In this document: one piece after another, positions 35,439 through 41,789 of the stretch
How positions within the stretch are numbered: the first letter of the stretch is position 1
Layout: the number at the start of each line of letters is the position of its first letter
IMG/VR virus record: IMGVR_UViG_3300047443_000290
Span: 1 to 42,859 of that record
From: a virus
Strand: one strand, 5' to 3'
DNA: 42,859 bases
Notes under the pieces: generated by a model
Databases searched by the model: none
What the model saw: only the letters and a program-made list of their open reading frames with translations
What the model was told of the DNA's origin: nothing
Program-made: the position numbers and the translations under genes

Positions 35439-36080
35439 ATGAAGAAGATCCTGTTCTACGACACCGAAACGACTGGCCTGCCGCTGTGGAGCCAACCGAG
35501 CGAGCACCCTGACCAGCCGCGCGTGGTGCAGCTGGCGGCGCTGCTGTGCGACGAGGAAACCGGGGAAGACCTGCAGCAGATGAACATGATCGTGCTACCC
35601 GACGGCTGGACGATCCCTGCGGATGTGGCGGCCGTGCACGGCATCACGACCGAGCGCGCGATGGACGAGGGTATCGCCGCCGGCCACGTGCTGGAACACT
35701 TCATCGACCTGTGGACGGAAGCCGACCAGCGTAGTGGCCACAACGAGTCGTTCGACATGCGCATGCTGCGCATCGAGATCATGCGCAGCCCGGTCTACAG
35801 CATGCAGTCGATCGGCGCTCCCGCCGTGCCGTTCGCCGACTACTGGAAGGCTGCGCCGGCCTACTGCACGCAGACCAACAGCACGAAGATCGTGAACCTG
35901 CCGCCGACGCCGAAGATGGTCGCCGCAGGCCGCCGCGGCCCGAAGTCGCCGAACCTGGGCGAGGCATACGAATTCTTCACCGGCCAGAAGCTGGACGGCG
36001 CGCACGACGCGATGGTCGACGTACGCGGCGCGAAGGCCGTCTACTACGGCATCAAGAACCACCTGAAGAAGGCTGCGTGA
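35439..36080 (+). CDS. DnaQ-like (DEDDh) 3'-5' exonuclease
   Basis: The 213-residue protein has the exonuclease signatures Exo I ILFYDTETTGLPLW (Asp8, Glu10), Exo II SGHNESFDMRML (Asp106) and Exo III GAHDAMVDV (His189, Asp194). It would trim 3' ends of DNA or RNA, perhaps in recombination or proofreading. It follows the YqaJ-type exonuclease in the recombination cluster, so the phage carries two nucleases there. An insertion between Exo II and Exo III (PAVPFADYWKAAPAYCTQTNSTK) is longer than in minimal DnaQ domains. Confidence 0.87.
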   Translation: MKKILFYDTETTGLPLWSQPSEHPDQPRVVQLAALLCDEETGEDLQQMNMIVLPDGWTIPADVAAVHGITTERAMDEGIAAGHVLEHFIDLWTEADQRSGHNESFDMRMLRIEIMRSPVYSMQSIGAPAVPFADYWKAAPAYCTQTNSTKIVNLPPTPKMVAAGRRGPKSPNLGEAYEFFTGQKLDGAHDAMVDVRGAKAVYYGIKNHLKKAA

Positions 36081-36081
36081 C

Positions 36082-36330
36082 ATGGCCGGCCAGCGCCCGT
36101 GCCTGTGGACGGTCCTGCACTGCCGCGAGCAGGAATTCCAGCGCTTCCTCGGCGTCCACGGCGAAGCCGCCGCGGCGCGCCGCGTGAAGGAAGTCTGCGA
36201 GATCGGCTCGCGCGCCGAGCTGGACCGCGACGCGGCCGCGCAGGCGCGCTGGGACGAGCGGATCCGGCGCGCCTACCTGAACTATCAAAAGCAGCACCCC
36301 ACCAACCTCAAACAGGACCAGGAGATGTAA
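36082..36330 (+). CDS. 82-residue hypothetical protein
   Basis: The product MAGQRPCLWTVLHCREQEFQRFLGVHGEAAAARRVKEVCEIGSRAELDRDAAAQARWDERIRRAYLNYQKQ is a small helical protein with two early Cys. Sequence of the type FxxFLGV.....AA..VK..CxIxSRxEL recurs in phage recombination clusters without assigned role. The ATG follows the previous stop by one base. Confidence 0.7.
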   Translation: MAGQRPCLWTVLHCREQEFQRFLGVHGEAAAARRVKEVCEIGSRAELDRDAAAQARWDERIRRAYLNYQKQHPTNLKQDQEM

Positions 36331-36333
36331 CCC

Positions 36334-36861
36334 ATGTTCGAACTGAAACAGATCGTCAAACTCGCCAACGTGAATCCGCGCGCGGAGCTGCACGGCGAAG
36401 ACCCGAAGCCCGCCTTCGACCTCAAGATCGAAGCCACCTGCCCGAGCAGCGTGCTGATCCACTTCCATTCGGAGCTGCGCCAGCACCTCTTCAAGAAGGA
36501 CGAGAACCCCGACTTGGTCGACCAGGTGCAGGAAGGTGACGGCCTGACCGTGCTGCGCTATCCGAAGATGGGCGCCATCAAATGGGACTGGGAAGGCGCC
36601 GGCTACACGGCCACCATCGATTACGGGCTGGGCGGCGACAGCAACATCGTCCTGCACGACTGCAAAATCGACCACTTCAAGTTCGAAGCGCAGAACGGCG
36701 GATCGGTCGTGCTGACCTTCCGCATCATCGCGCACCCGGACACGGAGGACGTCGGCGCGATCTGCGAATTCATGGCGCGCGACATCGACCTGACGCTGAC
36801 GGCGCCGGAAGCGAAGACGGCGGACGATCTGTTCCCGGACAACATGCGGAAGGCGGCCTGA
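36334..36861 (+). CDS. Conserved protein of the recombination cluster
   Basis: The 175-residue protein is strand-rich: KQIVKLANVNPRAELHGEDPKPAFDLKIEATCPSSVLIHFHSELRQHLF, GAIKWDWEGAGYTATIDYGLGGDSNIVLHDCKIDHFKFEAQNGGSVVLTFRIIAHPDTED. The acidic tail (DDLFPDNMRKAA) and beta-rich core could fit a single-strand-binding-like accessory, which often ends in an acidic or hydrophobic tip, but no OB signature is decisive. It is co-transcribed with RecT and the nucleases. Confidence 0.7.
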   Translation: MFELKQIVKLANVNPRAELHGEDPKPAFDLKIEATCPSSVLIHFHSELRQHLFKKDENPDLVDQVQEGDGLTVLRYPKMGAIKWDWEGAGYTATIDYGLGGDSNIVLHDCKIDHFKFEAQNGGSVVLTFRIIAHPDTEDVGAICEFMARDIDLTLTAPEAKTADDLFPDNMRKAA

Positions 36862-36863
36862 TC

Positions 36864-37745
36864 ATGAGCGCCGCACTTAAGATAATGCCGATCGAGCAGT
36901 GCGGCGCCGTGGGCAAGTGTATGGCGTCGCCGCAGAGCTACGAGTCCAGCATGGGCAGCTACAGCTACCGGAAACCGGCGCCTGATCGCGTCGCAGCGTA
37001 TGCCTTGGCCGAACTGGAAAGAGCGCGAGCCGCGGACGCAGCAATGCATGAACGCAACCTCCCGGCGCTGGCCAACAACCAGGCGGTGCGTGAATACGTC
37101 GAGAAGGTGATGGACGACATCGGCATGCCCCGCAGCTTCACGCAGCGCGATACCAACTCCCGTGCGCGCCGTCCAAAAACCTACTCGTCGCCGGCGGGGT
37201 TCCTGACCGATCTGGTGCGCGAGTGCAAAACGGACGACGGCTTTGCCGCCGCTACTCGCACCTACGAGGAACTGTCGAAGCGCTACCGCGAATACGAGGC
37301 ATCCGCGAAACAGCAGGCCGAGCGAGACAAGGCGGCTGCCGAGCGCGCGGAGGCAGAGAAGATCGCCAAGCGCAGGGCTGACCTCGAACTGGTGACGATC
37401 ATCCAGCGTTACGGTCTGCCCATCGAGTCCGAATGGCACGATGTGCTGGAAGCCCTGCGCGGCCGCGATCAGCGGCTCGACCTGGCTGTCGCGATGGAGG
37501 ACGTGCGTGGCGACTGGAACGATGGATGCGGCGCCGTGGAATACGCGCTGAGCCGGTTCACGATCCGCGACAACGAGGACAAGGACATCGCAAACGATGT
37601 TCTGGGTTGTACACGCGACTTCGAGGACGGTCGTGTCTTCCGCGATACGACCTGGTCCTACAGTGCACTGTATGCGTCCGTCGCCGACCGGCAGATCGTG
37701 GCCGACGTACAGACGGCGCGAAGCCATGCGAGGAGTGAATCATGA
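36864..37745 (+). CDS. Hypothetical coiled-coil protein
   Basis: The 293-residue protein starts at ATG 36864, shortly after the previous stop; a longer upstream frame lies in the preceding gene. A central coiled coil (ATRTYEELSKRYREYEASAKQQAERDKAAAERAEAEKIAKRRADLELVTIIQRYGL) is flanked by a polar N-terminal part (MASPQSYESSMGSYSYRKPAPDRVAAYALAEL) and a C-terminal globular part (EWHDVLEALRGRDQRLDLAVAMEDVRGDWNDGCGAVEYALSRF). No family recognised. Its stop overlaps the next start (ATGA). Confidence 0.7.
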   Translation: MSAALKIMPIEQCGAVGKCMASPQSYESSMGSYSYRKPAPDRVAAYALAELERARAADAAMHERNLPALANNQAVREYVEKVMDDIGMPRSFTQRDTNSRARRPKTYSSPAGFLTDLVRECKTDDGFAAATRTYEELSKRYREYEASAKQQAERDKAAAERAEAEKIAKRRADLELVTIIQRYGLPIESEWHDVLEALRGRDQRLDLAVAMEDVRGDWNDGCGAVEYALSRFTIRDNEDKDIANDVLGCTRDFEDGRVFRDTTWSYSALYASVADRQIVADVQTARSHARSES

Positions 37746-38512
37746 CCCAGTTATCGCAGAATCCGCTGAGCGCCCGCGGCTTGCGGCCGGTGGCTGAACT
37801 CGCCGCGGGCCGAGATCACGGCGAGCGGCTGCGCTACAGGGCGGGCTGCCGCTGCTTCCGGTGCAGGAGCGCCAATACCGCTTACGAGGCGGCCCGGAAG
37901 ATCGCGCGCGCCGCCGGCGAAGGAAACGGCATCGTCCCGGCCGCGAAGGCGCGTGCCCACCTGAAGGCGCTGTCGACGCAGGGCGTCGGACGTCGCTCTG
38001 TCGGCGCGGCGTGCGACGTAGCCGACACTGTACTGGCCGACATCATATCGGGACGCAAGGTGAACATCCGCGCGTCAACCGAGCGCGCGATCCTGAAGGT
38101 GACAGCGGCCGCCGCCGGCGACGGTGCACTGGTACCGGCGAAGGCCACCTGGAAGATGCTCGACCAGCTGATCGCCGACGGATACACCCGGGCCTACCTT
38201 GCGGCCAAGCTCGGCAGCAAAGCCAAAGTTCCCGCACTGCAGCTGAAGCGCGACTTCGTGACCGTGCGCAGCGCCTACCTGGTCGAGCGTCTCTTCGAGC
38301 GGCTGAAGTGCGAATGCGCCAAACCCACCATGAAGCTGCTGGCGAAGCTGCGCGATGAGGGCTACACGCAGCACCAGGTCGAGCAGCGGCTGGCCGCCCT
38401 GGCCACGCGGCTTGGAGACGACGTGCCATCGCTCCATCCGAACAAAAATGGGAGGATCAGCACGAAAGCCGCTGATCTGGTGGAACAGCTTTACCAGGAG
38501 CTGACATCGTGA
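37742..38512 (+). CDS. Zinc-ribbon/helix-turn-helix DNA-binding protein
   Basis: The 256-residue protein has an N-terminal Cys cluster (HGERLRYRAGCRCFRCRSANTAYEAARK: Cys39-x-Cys41-xx-Cys44), like the metal-binding starts of some phage regulators. Two similar helical modules follow: KARAHLKALSTQGVGRRSVGAACDVADTVLADIISGRKVNIRASTERAIL and KATWKMLDQLIADGYTRAYLAAKLGSKAKVPALQLKRDFVTVRSAYLVERLF, then a third, weaker one. Each has the spacing of a helix-turn-helix. A regulatory role within the early-right operon is likely; the target is unknown. Confidence 0.7.
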   Translation: MTQLSQNPLSARGLRPVAELAAGRDHGERLRYRAGCRCFRCRSANTAYEAARKIARAAGEGNGIVPAAKARAHLKALSTQGVGRRSVGAACDVADTVLADIISGRKVNIRASTERAILKVTAAAAGDGALVPAKATWKMLDQLIADGYTRAYLAAKLGSKAKVPALQLKRDFVTVRSAYLVERLFERLKCECAKPTMKLLAKLRDEGYTQHQVEQRLAALATRLGDDVPSLHPNKNGRISTKAADLVEQLYQELTS

Positions 38513-38889
38513 ATCAGATGCAGTTGTTCGAGCAGCCGACTGACACGCGACGCCTCGGCGGGCGCCCACCAGGTGTCGAGCGCCGATGGCAAATCGCGTT
38601 TTCTGATGAGGTGAAGGCCCAGTTGGTCGCTCGGCTGAATGAGCGCGTCGGCGAGTGGCTGGCCTGGAACGACTTCGCCGACATTCGCGAACAGCATCAG
38701 ATCGGATTCTGTCTGGGCCATGTGCTGCACGGCCTGGTGCACCACGGCCGAGCGATCGAAAAAAAGATTTACTTCGGCGCCGAGCGGCCCGGCGATCCGT
38801 TCAAGCCCTACCTGGGCTTTACCACCGTCTACAGCAGCGCCGAGTACGGCCCGGCCCCAGAACAAGAAACGAGGAAAAAGCATGGCTGA
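38509..38889 (+). CDS. Hypothetical protein
   Basis: The GTG start overlaps the preceding stop (GTGA). The 126-residue product reads MQLFEQPTDTRRLGGRPPGVERRWQIAFSDEVKAQLVARLNERVGEWLAWNDFADIREQHQIGFCLGHVLHGLVHHGRAIEKKIYFGAE, with a likely N-terminal disordered arm and a helical core. Nothing identifies it. The end overlaps the DUF5131 gene by eight bases. Confidence 0.65.
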   Translation: MNQMQLFEQPTDTRRLGGRPPGVERRWQIAFSDEVKAQLVARLNERVGEWLAWNDFADIREQHQIGFCLGHVLHGLVHHGRAIEKKIYFGAERPGDPFKPYLGFTTVYSSAEYGPAPEQETRKKHG

Positions 38890-39814
38890 AAATAGCGCAA
38901 TCGAATGGACCGACCACACCTTCAACCCGTGGATCGGCTGCACGAAGGTAAGCCCCGGTTGCGACCACTGCTACGCCGAGCGCGACATGGCCGGGCGGCT
39001 GAAGGTCGTGCAGTGGGGCCCGCACGGTGAGCGCGTGCGTACGAAGCCAGCGAACTGGTCGAAGCCGCTGACCTGGAACCGGCGCCATGACGAGTTCTTC
39101 GCGCAGCACGGCCGGCGCCAGCGCGTGTTCTGCGCGTCGCTCGCCGATGTGTTCGACAACGAGGTCGACCCGACGTGGCGCGCGGACCTGCTCGAGCTGA
39201 TCGACCAGACGCCGAACCTGGACTGGCTGCTACTGACGAAGCGGATCGGCAACGTAGCGGACATGCTGCCGAATGGCTGGCTGATGCAGCACACGAACGT
39301 CTGGCTGGGCGCCTCGATCGTCAACCAGGTCGAGGCCGACCGCGACATCCCGAAGCTGGTAGCCCTGCATGCGCACGTCAAGTTCCTCAGCATGGAACCC
39401 CTGCTCGGCCCCGTCGACCTGCGCGGGAACCTGCCGGGCGAGCGCGCGCTGCGCTGGCATCGCCCGATGCTGAACATGCTCGACTGGGTCATCGTCGGTG
39501 GCGAGAGCGGCCCGGGTGCGCGCCCGATGCATCCGGACTGGGCCCGCGACCTTCGCGACCAGTGCGCCGCCGCCAGCGTGCCATTCCTGTTCAAGCAGTG
39601 GGGCGAGTGGACGCCTGGCGTGAACGTCGAGCGCCACAGCGGCACCGTAGATACGGCGCACTGGTGGAACGGCGAGTGGATTGCCGGCCGTGAGGATTTG
39701 GCCACCGTCGACGGCAATTTCGAGGACGAACCTGACCTGTACCGAGTCGGCAAGAAGGCCGCCGGCCGCCAGCTGGACGGCTCTCAGCACGACGGATACC
39801 CCGGGGTGAAGTGA
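38882..39814 (+). CDS. DUF5131 (phage Gp37/Gp68-like) radical-SAM-like protein
   Basis: The 310-residue protein starts AENSAIEWTDHTFNPWIGCTKVSPGCDHCYAERDMAGR, in which Cys20, Cys27 and Cys30 (C-x6-C-x2-C) form the iron-sulfur-type cluster motif of the DUF5131/Gp37-Gp68 family. Later hallmarks are FCASLADVFDNEVDPTWRADLLELI, DWLLLTKRIGNVADMLP, FLSMEPLLGPVDL, DWVIVGGESGPGARPMHPDWARDLRDQC and PFLFKQWGEW. The layout resembles a radical SAM barrel. The substrate is unknown; DNA or tRNA modification are guesses. AAAAGC precedes the ATG. Confidence 0.88.
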   Translation: MAENSAIEWTDHTFNPWIGCTKVSPGCDHCYAERDMAGRLKVVQWGPHGERVRTKPANWSKPLTWNRRHDEFFAQHGRRQRVFCASLADVFDNEVDPTWRADLLELIDQTPNLDWLLLTKRIGNVADMLPNGWLMQHTNVWLGASIVNQVEADRDIPKLVALHAHVKFLSMEPLLGPVDLRGNLPGERALRWHRPMLNMLDWVIVGGESGPGARPMHPDWARDLRDQCAAASVPFLFKQWGEWTPGVNVERHSGTVDTAHWWNGEWIAGREDLATVDGNFEDEPDLYRVGKKAAGRQLDGSQHDGYPGVK

Positions 39815-39822
39815 TGGCGTGC

Positions 39823-40227
39823 TTAACCGCGTTCGCACTCGAAGATTACCGTGCCGTCGGCGCGGATCTCGGCAACCTTCGCTTTTCGAGCGGCTTCCTG
39901 TGCGTCGCCGGCCGCGCGAAACGTTCCGAGCTGCGGCAGATCTCGAAGCGCGGTACCGGTCTCTCCGTTCGGATGGGCAAACACCACGCAGGCCGACGGA
40001 ATCCAGCCATCCCCGAAATCGGTGGAATGGCCAAACACACAGTAGCTGACACCGTTCGAGGGCTCGTGGTGGCTACCAACACTGGCAACGATTCGAGCGC
40101 CAGGAAACGCTTCTTCGAAGAGGGCGACTTCTGCTGGGTTGTTCGCGAGCCATTCCTCTGCAGCAGCGGCGCCTCGTTCGCTACCAAGATCGTAGACGTA
40201 GCCCTGCAACGCAACGGTTTTCGACAT
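39823..40227 (-). CDS. Reverse-oriented unknown gene (moron candidate)
   Basis: A 134-residue gene lies on the minus strand inside the plus-strand operon. The product MSKTVALQGYVYDLGSERGAAAAEEWLANNPAEVALFEEAFPGARIVASVGSHHEPSNGVSYCVFGHSTDFGDGWIPSACVVFAHPNGETGTALRDL reads as a real globular protein. GGAG lies seven bases before the ATG, and a plausible promoter sits upstream. The plus-strand frame across it is much less protein-like. Opposed orientation with its own promoter is the mark of a moron expressed in the lysogen. Function unknown. Confidence 0.72.
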   Translation of the reverse strand: MSKTVALQGYVYDLGSERGAAAAEEWLANNPAEVALFEEAFPGARIVASVGSHHEPSNGVSYCVFGHSTDFGDGWIPSACVVFAHPNGETGTALRDLPQLGTFRAAGDAQEAARKAKVAEIRADGTVIFECERG

Positions 40228-40256
40228 GGATTTTCTCCAGTAGTTGAGATGCGCGA

Positions 40257-40285
40257 ACTGTACACCGACGAATTAAAGTTGTCAT
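40257..40285 (-). promoter_or_regulatory. Promoter for the reverse-oriented gene
   Basis: On the minus strand ATGACA (40285-40280) and TACAGT (40262-40257) stand 17 bases apart, a five-of-six and four-of-six match. Transcription would start near 40250, 23 bases before the ATG. Confidence 0.5.
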
Positions 40286-40332
40286 TAGGCAAATTTGATA
40301 CATCAGCCGGTACGCCGGCGAGAAAGGACCAC

Positions 40333-40641
40333 ATGGACCACAAAGACCTTTGCGAGCACACCCGGATCCGCCTGATCGCGGCAGCCATCGGCCACCAGCA
40401 GTGCACGAAGACAGCCTCGAACATCGTGCCTATCCCGGGCGGCGACCGCGTAATCGCGATCGGGACGCCGGCGCAGGTGGCGATGATGCTGCGCACACAG
40501 GTGCCGGACCGCCGACCAATCGTCGGCAGCGGAGGCGGCGCCGTGCTCGCGGGCGCGCTGAGCGACTGGATGACGCAGAGTGTCGTGCACGATATGCCGA
40601 CCGACGACCAGGTCGACAGCGAAGGTGGCCACCATGACTGA
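40333..40641 (+). CDS. 102-residue hypothetical protein
   Basis: The product MDHKDLCEHTRIRLIAAAIGHQQCTKTASNIVPIPGGDRVIAIGTPAQVAMMLRTQVPDRRPIVGSGGGAVLAGALSDWMTQSVVHDMP is a small protein with no recognised motif. AAAGGA four bases before the ATG decides this start over a longer frame that crosses the reverse gene. The end overlaps the ASCH-like gene by eight bases. Confidence 0.65.
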   Translation: MDHKDLCEHTRIRLIAAAIGHQQCTKTASNIVPIPGGDRVIAIGTPAQVAMMLRTQVPDRRPIVGSGGGAVLAGALSDWMTQSVVHDMPTDDQVDSEGGHHD

Positions 40642-41302
40642 ACGCGGCATCCTGTTCAGCGCCCCGATGGTGCGCGCGCTGCTCGACGGCACGAAGACGC
40701 AGACGCGGCGTGCGCTGCGCGTGCAGCCGCTGGACGTGTTGCCGATGAATGGCGAGCATGCCGGCCGCGAGTGGGTCGGACTGATGCAGCGTGAGCCCGA
40801 GCCGAAGGGCACTGCTTTCCGCTGCAAGTTCGGCCATCCCGGTGACTGCCTGTGGGTGCGCGAGACCTTCTTTGCCTTCGGACGCTGGGAGACGCGTTAC
40901 AGCGAGAAGAAGCAGCGCGACGAGTGGCATTTCGTCGACATGACCGTCGAATGTGACCGAGCCTATCAGCACGCCGCCAGTAATCCAGAGGTGCCGCTGG
41001 CGACCGGGCGCGGCCCGCTGCCGGGCTGGTACACGCGGCCGGCGATCCACATGCCGCGTGTGGCCAGCCGCATCCTGCTGGAGATCGTGTCGGTGCGGGT
41101 CGAGCGGCTGCAGGACATCAGCGAGGGAGATGCGGAGGCCGAGGGCTGGCCGCGCCGACCGGAAGTCTCCGACGATCCGCAGGTGCATGCCGATGCGGCG
41201 CGCGACTGGTACATGGACCTGTGGGAGGACATCAACGGCGCCGGCAGCTGGGCCGCAAACCCGTGGGTGTGGGTCGTGCAATTTCGGAGGATCGAACGAT
41301 GA
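40634..41302 (+). CDS. ASCH/PUA-like phage protein
   Basis: The 222-residue protein opens with GILFSAPMVRALLDGTKTQTRRALR (residues 5-29), the signature start of phage ASCH-domain proteins, followed by FGHPGDCLWVRETFFAFG, then IHMPRVASRILLEIVSVRVERLQDISEGDAEAEGW and a closing NPWVWVVQFRRIE. ASCH domains are PUA-like and thought to bind RNA or modified bases. In many phages this gene travels with DUF5131, two genes upstream here, hinting at a joint nucleic-acid modification role; that link is inference. Confidence 0.82.
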   Translation: MTERGILFSAPMVRALLDGTKTQTRRALRVQPLDVLPMNGEHAGREWVGLMQREPEPKGTAFRCKFGHPGDCLWVRETFFAFGRWETRYSEKKQRDEWHFVDMTVECDRAYQHAASNPEVPLATGRGPLPGWYTRPAIHMPRVASRILLEIVSVRVERLQDISEGDAEAEGWPRRPEVSDDPQVHADAARDWYMDLWEDINGAGSWAANPWVWVVQFRRIER

Positions 41303-41502
41303 TCGAACGAGGGAAGGATCGCCGCCAGCAGCGCGCGTGGTTCAGCAGTCTGACGCACGACCGGCGCAGGGCCGACCGGCGCGCATGCGCGGCGGCGCTG
41401 GCCTGGCCGGTGGCCGCGCTGCCGGGTGCGATCAGGCAGGGCGTGGGTGAGGTTGCTCCGGCGCGCGAGCGGCGCCGGGTGCCGGGTGCAGGCGAGGAAT
41501 AG
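41299..41502 (+). CDS. 67-residue basic hypothetical protein
   Basis: The ATG overlaps the ASCH-like stop (ATGA), with GGAGG eight bases upstream. The product MIERGKDRRQQRAWFSSLTHDRRRADRRACAAALAWPVAALPGAIRQGVGEVAPARERRR is Arg-rich with a short hydrophobic stretch (AAALAWPVAALPGA). No family recognised; the composition suggests nucleic-acid binding. Confidence 0.6.
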   Translation: MIERGKDRRQQRAWFSSLTHDRRRADRRACAAALAWPVAALPGAIRQGVGEVAPARERRRVPGAGEE

Positions 41503-41510
41503 GGGGAGCG

Positions 41511-41789
41511 ATGTTGCGCTATGTGACAATTTCTAAATTTTCGGCCGAGTCCGGCTACACCGAGGACGCCGTGCGCACGAAGATCCGTGACGGCATCTGG
41601 CCCGAGAACAAGGTGTGGAAGAAAGCCCCTGACGGGCGAATTTTGATCAATACGGAAGGATATGACGAATGGGTAGAGACGGGCGGGGTGTTAAAGCTGC
41701 GTCAGAAAGCAGCATCGAAATCAGCTTCATGTATCGGGGTGTCCGCTGCCGGGAAAGGGTCCAGCTCAAGCCCACGTCCTCTAACCTGA
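41511..41789 (+). CDS. xis: Excisionase-like protein
   Basis: The 92-residue product has the winged-helix excisionase layout: YVTISKFSAESGYTEDAVRTKIRDGIWPENKVWKKAPDGRILINTEGYDEWVE (residues 4-56), with the G-YTEDAVRxKI turn and the GRILI wing. Excisionases bend the attachment site and steer the integrase toward excision. The C-terminal 41 residues (121 bases) overlap the integrase gene in another frame and look low-complexity (ASKSASCIGVSAAGKGSSSSP), so the functional part probably ends near residue 60. Confidence 0.8.
   Translation: MLRYVTISKFSAESGYTEDAVRTKIRDGIWPENKVWKKAPDGRILINTEGYDEWVETGGVLKLRQKAASKSASCIGVSAAGKGSSSSPRPLT

Noticed and set aside
39811-40332. Plus-strand frame extending the 102-residue protein backwards across the reverse gene
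   Set aside because: The minus-strand protein is much more protein-like and has its own ribosome site; AAAGGA supports the start at 40333.
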